Shown here in pieces: positions 1 to 6,423 of a DNA stretch of 12,135 nucleotides. Position 1 is the first letter of the stretch. Each line of letters starts with the position of its first letter. Under the pieces are notes generated by a model. That model was given only the letters and a program-made list of their open reading frames with translations, had not been told where the DNA came from and did no database searches. The stretch spans positions 1 through 12,135 of the forward strand of contig CAZVRZ010000153.1 in the NCBI GenBank assembly GCA_964629965.1. Direction: 5' to 3'. A program made the position numbers and the translations under genes. Origin of the DNA: CAZVRZ01 sp964629965 (GTDB lineage: Bacteria; Chloroflexota; Anaerolineae; Anaerolineales; UBA4823).

Positions 1-1258
1 GCAGCATGCGCCCCAGCTTGCCGTTCTTGATCTCGTAGGCCATCTCGGTGCCGAACTGGAAGTTGTAGCGTTTGTCATCGATCGACCAGGAGCGGTTGGT
101 TTCCATGTAAATGCCGTCATCGGTATCGGCGATCAGGTCATCGAAATTCCAGGTTCCTGGCTCCAGGCTGACATTGACCATGCGGATGATGGGGATGCGG
201 TTCCAACCGGAAGCGCGCATGCAGGCGTTGGAAACGCGCCCCAGGCGGCTGGCGGTCTCGCGTGACATCAGATAGCCCACGAACAGGCCTTCCTTCACCA
301 GCGGCGTGGAGCCTGCCGGAACACCTTCATCATCCCAGCCGAACGTGCCCAGCCCCAGCGGGCGGATGCTGTCGGCGGTCAGGTTGACGAGTGCAGAGCC
401 ATAACGGAAATTATCCAGTTTTTCGGTTGTCAGGAACGAAGTGCCGGCATAAGCGGCCTCGCTGCCATAAACCCTATCCAGCTCGGTGGGGTGCCCGCAG
501 GATTCGTGTACCTGCAGCGCCAGTTGATCGCCGCCCAGGATCAGGGTGGTTGTCAGGCCGCTGGGGCAGGGATCGGCGCTCAACAGAGCAGCAGCTTCAC
601 TGGCAGTGCGGTAAGCATTGCCCGGTAGATCCCAGCGCTGCACGGCCTCCCAACCGGCGGTTTGCTGCTGGCGTCCAAACGAAGATGGGTAAGAGCGCGT
701 TTGCACTTCACCCGCTCCCACCGCCATGGCCATGATGCCGCCGCCGGTTTCAATGATGGTTTGCTCGGTGAAAGCGCCTTCGCTGTTGGCAAACCATTTC
801 TGTTCGCGCACAAAGGTCAGGTTGCTGCGCCGCACTCGCACTTCGCTGACGCGGGCCATTTCGGCGTCTGCAGCCATGAGAACAGCCAGTTTCTGGTCAA
901 GCGCAATGCTGAATGGGTCGATCTGTATGGGAGTGTTGTAAACACCCTGGCTGGTGACTGCTGGGCCAAGGTCGATCTTTTCTCCGGGGGCCAGCGCCGA
1001 GGCGCGCGCAATTTGCAGCGCCAACGCCGTCACCCGGTCAATTTCCTGCGGCGAGAGCTCGCGGCTGGAAGCAAAGCCCCAGGCGCCATTTGCCAGCACA
1101 CGCACCCCAAAACCGATCGTTTCGGAGAAATTCAGCGTTTCTACAACGCCATTCTTGACAACGATCGCTTCGGTGCGATTATGCACGATGCGGATATCGG
1201 CATACTGAGCTCCCCTGGTGCGAGCCAGGTCGAGAGCACGTTGCATCAAAGCTTTCAA
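1..1258 (-). CDS. TldD/PmbA-family metalloprotease, C-terminus cut by window edge
   Basis: Partial gene; 419 codons are visible and the end lies beyond position 1. The family is usually about 450-480 residues, so only a short C-terminal part is missing. The translation shows an HExxxH zinc motif, HESCGH, at residues 251-256 (bases 508-491), followed by PTELDR, as in the TldD-type (catalytic) subunit. The N-terminal half (for example ADIRIVHNRTEAIVVKNG) is the usual TldD/PmbA N-domain. In characterised bacteria TldD pairs with TldE/PmbA to form a cytoplasmic protease that trims unfolded or modified peptides. The start is TTG at 1258, because AGGAGG lies 5 bases upstream; the in-frame ATG at 1246 is 17 bases from that site. 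It lies 31 bases behind the molybdoenzyme gene and is probably co-transcribed with it. A partner subunit may lie to the left but cannot be seen. The family call is firm; the substrate is unknown. Confidence 0.9.
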   Translation of the reverse strand, partial: MKALMQRALDLARTRGAQYADIRIVHNRTEAIVVKNGVVETLNFSETIGFGVRVLANGAWGFASSRELSPQEIDRVTALALQIARASALAPGEKIDLGPAVTSQGVYNTPIQIDPFSIALDQKLAVLMAADAEMARVSEVRVRRSNLTFVREQKWFANSEGAFTEQTIIETGGGIMAMAVGAGEVQTRSYPSSFGRQQQTAGWEAVQRWDLPGNAYRTASEAAALLSADPCPSGLTTTLILGGDQLALQVHESCGHPTELDRVYGSEAAYAGTSFLTTEKLDNFRYGSALVNLTADSIRPLGLGTFGWDDEGVPAGSTPLVKEGLFVGYLMSRETASRLGRVSNACMRASGWNRIPIIRMVNVSLEPGTWNFDDLIADTDDGIYMETNRSWSIDDKRYNFQFGTEMAYEIKNGKLGRML

Positions 1259-1263
1259 GGTAG

Positions 1264-1269
1264 CCTCCT
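1264..1269 (-). promoter_or_regulatory. Ribosome binding site deciding the TTG start of the tldD-like gene
   Basis: AGGAGG on the minus strand, 5 bases before TTG at 1258. It is the only strong Shine-Dalgarno match near the start, and it rules out the in-frame ATG 12 bases further in as the main start. Confidence 0.75.
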
Positions 1270-1289
1270 ATTGAATCAGAATAATATGA

Positions 1290-1928
1290 TCAGCCGTAAC
1301 GCTGCTCGGTCCATACATCGGCATCGTTATGGTAACCGGCCTGTTCCCAAAAGCCGCGGCGGTCGTTGGTCATGAACTCTAACCCACGCAGCCACTTGGC
1401 GCCCTTCCAGAAGTAGGGCGTAAAAAGATCCTCTTTTCCTCGGATATAGCCCACCACCCCGCGCAGCGGATAACCGTGCTCCGGTGAGATGGGCTCGCCC
1501 TGGAAATGGGTCGCCATCAGAAAGTTTTCCGCCAGTACAATTTCCAGGGGCAGGTTGGCGGTAAAACCATACTCGGCATGCTGCATAACAAAGAGCGCCA
1601 CGGGCTTGGGCTGGATCAGGCCTTGCTCGAGCAGGGTGCGCACAGCAACGCCTTCCCATTCCGTGTCGAACTTGCTCCAGCGGGTCACGCAGTGGATATC
1701 CATCAGTATCTTTGTGCGCGGCAGTTGGTTGAATTCTTCCCACGTCCAGCGCTTTTCCTGTTCCACTTCGCCCCATACTCTAAAGTCCCAGGTAGCCGGC
1801 TTGAACACCGGCACAGGCCCGTAATGCAGCACGGGGAATTTGTTGGTCAGGGCCTGACCTGGCGGCAGCCGCCCCTCGCTGCGCACTTTTTGTTCATCGT
1901 CTTTTCTCTTGAAGATACCATTAAACAT
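1290..1928 (-). CDS. Sulfite-oxidase-like molybdopterin oxidoreductase (YuiH-like)
   Basis: 212 residues from ATG 1928. This is a single-domain member of the sulfite oxidase molybdopterin-binding family, like the short Bacillus YuiH type. The N-terminus has the family signature PPGQALTNKFPVLHYG (residues 22-37). The expected molybdenum-ligand cysteine is Cys80 in DIHCVTRWSKFD. The C-terminal signature is GFWEQAGYHNDADVW (residues 192-206). There is no Tat or Sec signal peptide and no heme or dimerisation domain, so it should be cytoplasmic; the electron partner and substrate are unknown. Compared with the family, about 9 extra residues lie between PLRGVV and YFWKGAKW (around 160-170). An ATG at 1940 is in frame, but GGAGG at 1937-1933 lies between the two ATGs and points to 1928. 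It is the first gene of a probable operon with the tldD-like gene. Confidence 0.88.
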   Translation of the reverse strand: MFNGIFKRKDDEQKVRSEGRLPPGQALTNKFPVLHYGPVPVFKPATWDFRVWGEVEQEKRWTWEEFNQLPRTKILMDIHCVTRWSKFDTEWEGVAVRTLLEQGLIQPKPVALFVMQHAEYGFTANLPLEIVLAENFLMATHFQGEPISPEHGYPLRGVVGYIRGKEDLFTPYFWKGAKWLRGLEFMTNDRRGFWEQAGYHNDADVWTEQRYG

Positions 1929-1932
1929 AGAA

Positions 1933-1937
1933 CCTCC
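1933..1937 (-). promoter_or_regulatory. Ribosome binding site of the molybdoenzyme gene
   Basis: GGAGG on the minus strand, 4 bases before ATG 1928. It overlaps the upstream in-frame ATG at 1940, so the longer form is unlikely to be the true product. Confidence 0.65.
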
Positions 1938-1989
1938 CATCGAGAAGTATGTAAGTTCAGAATACCAGTTAACGTTATTTATTAATGAA

Positions 1990-1998
1990 ATTATATCA
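1990..1998 (-). promoter_or_regulatory. Candidate extended -10 promoter for molybdoenzyme/tldD-like unit
   Basis: The minus strand reads TGATATAAT: a perfect TATAAT (1995-1990) with the TGn extension. No good -35 hexamer sits 16-18 bases upstream, which is usual for extended -10 promoters. It lies in an AT-rich stretch (about 1965-2010), unlike the GC-rich genes. The predicted start near 1983 would leave an untranslated leader of about 55 bases. This is a motif match only. Confidence 0.45.
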
Positions 1999-2028
1999 AA
2001 GAAAAAACTCGCACCTTTGGCTCATTCC

Positions 2029-2037
2029 TGGTATATT
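2029..2037 (+). promoter_or_regulatory. Candidate extended -10 promoter for the glycosyltransferase pair
   Basis: The plus strand reads TGGTATATT: a TGn extension and a 5/6 match to TATAAT. It lies about 30 bases before ATG 2068, within the divergent spacer and opposite the candidate for the minus-strand unit. No consensus -35 was seen at normal spacing. Confidence 0.35.
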
Positions 2038-2067
2038 TACGGCATTAAACTTTACGCTGATGCTGCC

Positions 2068-4470
2068 ATGGATAATCGATCATCGTTTTTCATCTCTCTA
2101 TACAAATTATTCTTGCTTGTTTTGCTATGTATCGGCCTGTTTTTCCGCTTCAACTGGGTAAATTGGAGCCAGGGCGCCAGCCTGCACCCGGATGAATATG
2201 GCCTGACCAATACGCTCACCAGGTTGCAGCTCCCCGACAGCCTGGACGGATATTTCAACACTCGCCTGTCACCGCTCAGTCCGTACCCGCAGTACGATCT
2301 ATCCGGCAATAAGCTTGCCGATGGCCCCGATAACCGCATGCGCTGGGGACAATGGCCGATGATCTTGATCCGCGCGGCGGCAGAACTGACGGGTAACACG
2401 GGCTACAATGAGCTGCGCCTGCTAGGGCGCACCCTGTCTGCGCTGGTCGATTCGATTTCTGTGCTTTTGATCTTTTTTATCGGCCGGCGGTTGTATAACG
2501 AAATGATCGGATTGCATGCCGCCGCCCTGAGCGCCCTGGCAGTGATGCAAATACAGCAAGCGCACTTCATGACCGTGGATAATTACGGCGTGGTATTCAC
2601 CATGCTGGCGATGTATACCTGCGTGCGAATTGCCCAGCGCCCGGGAGTGAGGCGTTTTTCCCAAACGGCAGTTTACCGAATGGATATGGCCGCACTGCCC
2701 TGGTATTTGCTCTTTGGCCTGTCTTTTGGCATGGCGCTGGCCTCTAAGATCAACCTGGCGCCGCTGGCAGGCATGGTGGCGCTGGCAGCGATCTTGAGCG
2801 TCCTGGATGTGAAATTGAGATTCAAACAGGATTTGCGGGCCACCCTGGCAGGCGCGGCGCTTTTCCTGGCTGCCTCTGGCCTGGTTGCACTGGTCGCTTT
2901 TCGCCTGGCGCAGCCGATGAGCTTCCGTGCCGCTAGCGGCGACACCGACTTTTTTACCTTGCAGCTCAACTCAGATTGGGTGGAAAGCATGAAAGTGGCC
3001 CAGAGCGAATCCAGCGGGCTGGGCGGGGGACCTCCTGCCGAACAATGGGCGCACCGGCCCAGGGTTTTGTTCCCCTGGTTGAATATGGTGCTTTGGGGCA
3101 TGGGGATTCCGCTGGGGTTGATGTGTTGGGCCGGCTTCTTGGGCGCGGCCTGGTTGGCGGTCAAAGAAAAAGAAAATTGGCGCAACCACTTGCTGCCGTT
3201 GGTCTGGACGGGTGGCTACTTCCTCTTCATGGGAACGCGCTGGGTGATGTCTGTACGCTACTTCCTGCCCATTTATCCGTTTTTGTGTTTGTTTGCGGCC
3301 TGGGGCCTGGCCCGTTTGTGGCAAGGACGTCCGCAGGCCGGGGAGACTACGATTGATCCTTCGGCTCGGGCTTCTCGCCAGCAGCGAGGTCTTGGCAGGT
3401 GCCTGCTGGTAGGAATTTTAGCAGGCGTGGTCACACTAGGCGCATTGGCCTGGGCCGTTTCTTTCGTGAACGCCGTTTACCGGCAAGATCATACGCGCGT
3501 CCAGGCTACTCTCTGGATATTCGAGAATATCCCTGCCCCGTTCCACCTGGTTTTACAGGATGAGCAGGGGCAAACCTTTGCAGAACCACTCGCCGGGCGA
3601 GACCGGTTGTGGGTGACGCAGGCTTCTCCGGTGGTGACGCCGTTCATTCCATCTGAAGATGGGCGCTTGTCTGAGATCATCTTGCCGCATGTTGCCATGG
3701 CCAGCCCGCCTGGTGTAATACGGATGGTGGTTTCTACCGACACGCAGGGTTTCACAGTTCTGGACGAGGTTGAATTAACAGTAAGTGCCAGCCTGGATGA
3801 ACAGCCAGGCCCGCAAGCGAGCGGCCGCTTCCAAGGAGCGCAACTGCAGGCCGGGCAAACCTATTACCTGATCGCCACCACTTCCGAAAGGCAGCAAGTG
3901 ATCCAGGTATCACGTTCTGTTATCGCCAACGAAAGCTGGGATGAAGGCTTGCCCTTCTACTTCAAAAATCTCAATCCTTTTGGCCAGTTGTACAGCGGCC
4001 TTTCTATGGAAATCCGCTGGTATGATAACCCGGATAAACGCCAGATGATCCTGGATACGCTGGCCCAGACGGACTACCTGATCCTGCCCAGCCAACGTGG
4101 TATCTGGTCTACCTGCCGCCTGCCAAGAACCTATCCGATGACGATGGAATATTACCGCGCCCTCTTTAATGGCCAGTTGGGCTTCGAACTGGCGGCCGAA
4201 TTCCAGTCGCCACTGCGCCTGGGGCCTTTGCAAATATCCGATGTCGGTGGGACGGCAGCCTGGAACCGTGCGCCTGACCTGCCTCTGTTTAATCGCAGCC
4301 TGTTAGCGGCCGAAGAGGCTTTCAGCGTTTACGATCATCCCCCTGTTTGGATCTTTAAAAAGCGCGCCGATTTCAACCTGGCGAGCGTACAACAGGTGCT
4401 GGATAGGGTTGATTTGAGCCAGGTGGTGGTGGAATCGCCGAGCGAGGCGACGGGAGATTACTGCCGGTAA
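2068..4470 (+). CDS. Multi-pass membrane glycosyltransferase, ArnT/PMT (GT-C) or YYY-like
   Basis: 800 residues from ATG 2068. The frame is open back to 1909, but that part would cross the divergent promoter region and is polar and unlike the family, so ATG 2068 is preferred even though no clear Shine-Dalgarno is visible. Residues 8-28 form a first membrane span. They are followed by NWSQGASLHPDEYGL (32-46), whose acidic DE pair in the first outer loop is typical of GT-C enzymes that use lipid-linked sugars. Further spans lie at about 124-140, 147-165, 172-190, 211-247, 257-278, 333-365, 374-413 and 443-467. A soluble region of about 330 residues follows; it includes HTRVQATLWIFENIPA (475-490) and near its end SVYDHPPVWIFKK, both familiar from Chloroflexota YYY/DUF2298-like proteins. 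The role is probably sugar transfer at the outer membrane face; donor and acceptor are unknown. The downstream glycosyltransferase is translationally coupled. Confidence 0.75.
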   Translation: MDNRSSFFISLYKLFLLVLLCIGLFFRFNWVNWSQGASLHPDEYGLTNTLTRLQLPDSLDGYFNTRLSPLSPYPQYDLSGNKLADGPDNRMRWGQWPMILIRAAAELTGNTGYNELRLLGRTLSALVDSISVLLIFFIGRRLYNEMIGLHAAALSALAVMQIQQAHFMTVDNYGVVFTMLAMYTCVRIAQRPGVRRFSQTAVYRMDMAALPWYLLFGLSFGMALASKINLAPLAGMVALAAILSVLDVKLRFKQDLRATLAGAALFLAASGLVALVAFRLAQPMSFRAASGDTDFFTLQLNSDWVESMKVAQSESSGLGGGPPAEQWAHRPRVLFPWLNMVLWGMGIPLGLMCWAGFLGAAWLAVKEKENWRNHLLPLVWTGGYFLFMGTRWVMSVRYFLPIYPFLCLFAAWGLARLWQGRPQAGETTIDPSARASRQQRGLGRCLLVGILAGVVTLGALAWAVSFVNAVYRQDHTRVQATLWIFENIPAPFHLVLQDEQGQTFAEPLAGRDRLWVTQASPVVTPFIPSEDGRLSEIILPHVAMASPPGVIRMVVSTDTQGFTVLDEVELTVSASLDEQPGPQASGRFQGAQLQAGQTYYLIATTSERQQVIQVSRSVIANESWDEGLPFYFKNLNPFGQLYSGLSMEIRWYDNPDKRQMILDTLAQTDYLILPSQRGIWSTCRLPRTYPMTMEYYRALFNGQLGFELAAEFQSPLRLGPLQISDVGGTAAWNRAPDLPLFNRSLLAAEEAFSVYDHPPVWIFKKRADFNLASVQQVLDRVDLSQVVVESPSEATGDYCR

Positions 4471-4472
4471 CA

Positions 4473-5495
4473 ATGGATGCCCCGGCTGTCTCCGTATTGC
4501 TGCCTTGCTATAATGCTGCCAACACGCTGGAAGAAGCGCTGGCCAGCCTGGCCGCACAATCCTGGCGTGATTTCGAGGTGGTTGCGGTGGATGATGGCTC
4601 GAGCGATGATAGCGCGCATATTTTGGCTGCCTGGGCTGAGAGCGACCCCCGTTTTCGCCTGATCCGCCGGCCTCACGAGGGAATCATTGCTGCGCTGACA
4701 GCCGGTTTGGCGGCTTGCCGGGCAGAGTTGGTGGCGCGCATGGATGCAGACGATCGTTCTCATCCTGAGCGATTGGCCCTGCAGATCGAGTTGTTGAGGG
4801 CTCAGCCGGAGCTGGCGGTTGCAGGCTGCCTGGTGGCAGGTTATCCCAGCCAGCACATGCAGGAGGGCTACCGGATCTATATCGAATGGTTGAATTCTTT
4901 GGTGAGCGATGAAGATATTCGCCGGGAGATATTTGTCGAAAGCCCTCTGGCGCATCCCAGCGTCATGTTCCGTAAAGGTTGGGTCGCTCAAGTGGGCGGC
5001 TACCAGGAGCATGGCTGGCCTGAAGATTACGATCTGTGGCTCCGGTTGTACCTGGCCGGCGCTCATTTTGCCAAAGTTCTGCAGGTGCTGCTGGACTGGC
5101 GCGAATCGCCGCAACGCCTGACGCGCGTGGACAGCCGTTATTCGTTGGAAAATTTTTTGCGCGCCAAGGCTTGTTACCTGGTGCACGGCCCGCTGCAAAA
5201 CCGGGAAAGCGTGATTATCTGGGGGGCAGGCATGATGGGGCGCCGCCTGGGCAGGCAGTTACAGCGCTTGCAGGCGCCGCTGGTTGCTTTTGTGGATATC
5301 GATGCGCGCAAGATTGGCCGAACGCGCCTGGGATTGCCAATCATTGCTCCTCAGGAACTAGCCCAATGCTGGCAGCAATCGCCTGCCCCGGTGATATTGG
5401 CGGCTGTGGGAGCACGCGGCGCTCGCCGCCTGATTCGCACCCAATTGACTGCCATGGGGCTGCGCGAGAGCCTGGATTGGTGGGCAGCGGCTTGA
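4473..5495 (+). CDS. Family 2 glycosyltransferase fused to a C-terminal Rossmann-like domain
   Basis: 340 residues. The N-terminal half is a GT-A fold enzyme: VSVLLPCYNAANTLEEAL (6-23), VAVDDGSSDD (37-46) for nucleotide binding, the metal-binding DADD (91-94) and a later acidic motif GWPEDYDLW (181-189), the usual catalytic-base region. From about residue 245 a second module begins: VIIWGAGMMGRRLG (247-260), FVDIDARKIGR (273-283), then LPIIAPQEL (288-296). This is a GxGxxG dinucleotide-type Rossmann pattern like the N-domain of PglD-type sugar acyltransferases. No membrane span is seen, so it is probably cytoplasmic and uses a nucleotide sugar. The ATG lies 2 bases after the upstream stop and no Shine-Dalgarno lies at a proper distance, so translational coupling is likely. 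The GT2 call is secure; the role of the second domain (sensing, scaffold or redox) is open. Confidence 0.87.
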   Translation: MDAPAVSVLLPCYNAANTLEEALASLAAQSWRDFEVVAVDDGSSDDSAHILAAWAESDPRFRLIRRPHEGIIAALTAGLAACRAELVARMDADDRSHPERLALQIELLRAQPELAVAGCLVAGYPSQHMQEGYRIYIEWLNSLVSDEDIRREIFVESPLAHPSVMFRKGWVAQVGGYQEHGWPEDYDLWLRLYLAGAHFAKVLQVLLDWRESPQRLTRVDSRYSLENFLRAKACYLVHGPLQNRESVIIWGAGMMGRRLGRQLQRLQAPLVAFVDIDARKIGRTRLGLPIIAPQELAQCWQQSPAPVILAAVGARGARRLIRTQLTAMGLRESLDWWAAA

Positions 5496-5515
5496 GTTTT
5501 ACCGCTGTCCGCTGC
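5484..5515. other. Hairpin between the convergent gene ends
   Basis: GCAGCGG (5484-5490) can pair with CCGCTGC (5509-5515), or its inner CAGCGG with CCGCTG (5502-5507). The structure spans both stop codons of the convergent GT2 and LysM genes. There is no T-tract on either side, so it is not a standard intrinsic terminator; it may still block read-through or protect mRNA ends. Confidence 0.3.
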
Positions 5516-6381
5516 TAGGGCCGGCGAGCCAGCAGCCCGGCATAAACTCCTAGAGCAATGCCAGCCAGCACGATCACAACACCAATGACAGCTAACAAAG
5601 GCGACCTGTCTTGAGGGGTGATCTCGACAATCGACTCGGTTGGCAAGGCTTTCTCTTGCTTGACCTGCGCACCGAAGGTCAGATAGCTTTGATCGCCGGC
5701 ATTCAGGGTGATACTTTTGTCTAATGCCGAGGTGGGGTTGTATCCATCTGGGATGGCGACGGAAATGCGATATTCGCCTTCAGGTAGATCGTAAAAGGCC
5801 ACGTAGCCGGTGGCAATTTCCTGTTCGTAATCCGGGTCAATGTTGCAATCATCGGTGGCCGCGTCCGAATCGGCTGTTAGTGAAGTGCTGCCGGTGAGGT
5901 TGCTAACGCTGATCGCTCCGTTGCTCAGGGCAGGTTCCTCTTCCTGGCGCATCATGTCGCCGTTCAAATCATCATACAAGATCACGCATAAATTCCCGGA
6001 ACCAGGTGAATATGTTGGGGTCGGGGTTATGGGGGCAGGCGTGGGACTGGGACCGGCGGTTACAGTGACCAGGGCTGGCCCGGCAAAGCCGATCAGAAGT
6101 ACATCTCCCTCCCGGATGGTTTCATCGGTTCCCAGCTTGTTAAGCGCCCGCAACTCGTCCAGCGTCACTCCGGTGATGGCAGAGATACGCCATAAGGTGT
6201 CGTTCGCTTTGACAATATACAGGATACGCCCATCTGCTCCAGGTGTGGGCGTTGGAAACGGCGTTAGCTGCGCCTGCGGCGCCGCCTGGACCGTTTGAAT
6301 AGTAGTCATCCAGATCAAGGCCAGGAGCAGCCCTGCCAGGCTTCCTAATAAGATCGATTTCTTGTGGTGCATAGTTTTCAT
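5515..6381 (-). CDS. Secreted LysM and SdrD-B-like surface protein with C-terminal membrane anchor
   Basis: 288 residues from ATG 6381 (285 from ATG 6372). Residues about 1-34 are a signal peptide: basic MHHKKS, a hydrophobic core, and VQAAPQA as the likely cleavage region. A Pro-Thr linker (40-48) leads to a LysM domain (53-97, YIVKANDTLWRISAITGVTLDELRALN compressed here as YIVKANDTLW at 55-64), which in this family binds peptidoglycan or related glycans. A second Pro-Thr linker (111-126) is followed by an SdrD-B/Cna-B-like beta domain (about 129-238) with a calcium-type loop YDDLNGD (136-142) and two cysteines (132, 179) that could form a disulfide. A membrane span (261-283) ending in RRP anchors it. 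It lies 42 bases after the sensor kinase and has its own promoter. Which ATG is used is uncertain: GAGG is 2 bases from 6381 and 11 bases from 6372. Specific function unknown. Confidence 0.85.
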   Translation of the reverse strand: MKTMHHKKSILLGSLAGLLLALIWMTTIQTVQAAPQAQLTPFPTPTPGADGRILYIVKANDTLWRISAITGVTLDELRALNKLGTDETIREGDVLLIGFAGPALVTVTAGPSPTPAPITPTPTYSPGSGNLCVILYDDLNGDMMRQEEEPALSNGAISVSNLTGSTSLTADSDAATDDCNIDPDYEQEIATGYVAFYDLPEGEYRISVAIPDGYNPTSALDKSITLNAGDQSYLTFGAQVKQEKALPTESIVEITPQDRSPLLAVIGVVIVLAGIALGVYAGLLARRP

Positions 6382-6390
6382 AACCTCAAG

Positions 6391-6419
6391 ATTATAACGG
6401 AAGAAAGCCGTTTGATCAA
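6391..6419 (-). promoter_or_regulatory. Sigma-70-like promoter of the LysM gene
   Basis: The minus strand has TTGATC (6419-6414), a 17-base spacer and TATAAT (6396-6391). This is the best promoter match in the window. It lies between the kinase stop (6424) and the LysM start (6381). The expected start of transcription is about 6385-6383, so the leader would be about 2-4 bases to ATG 6381 or 11-13 bases to ATG 6372. Confidence 0.6.
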
Positions 6420-6423
6420 AAGA

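Noticed and set aside
662..1375. 237-residue plus-strand open frame opposite the tldD-like gene
   Set aside because: Antisense to a conserved HExxxH protease and across its start; no family resemblance.
2017..2037. TTGGCT and TATATT as a -35/-10 pair
   Set aside because: The spacer is only 9 bases; the TATATT was kept only as an extended -10 candidate.
1909..2067. N-terminal extension of the membrane glycosyltransferase by 53 residues
   Set aside because: It would overlap the start of the divergent gene and both promoter candidates; the extension is polar and unlike the family, which begins near the first membrane span.
4458..5198. 246-residue minus-strand open frame opposite the GT2 gene
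   Set aside because: It lies fully antisense to a clear GT2 gene, has no recognisable motif and a composition typical of a reverse-frame shadow.
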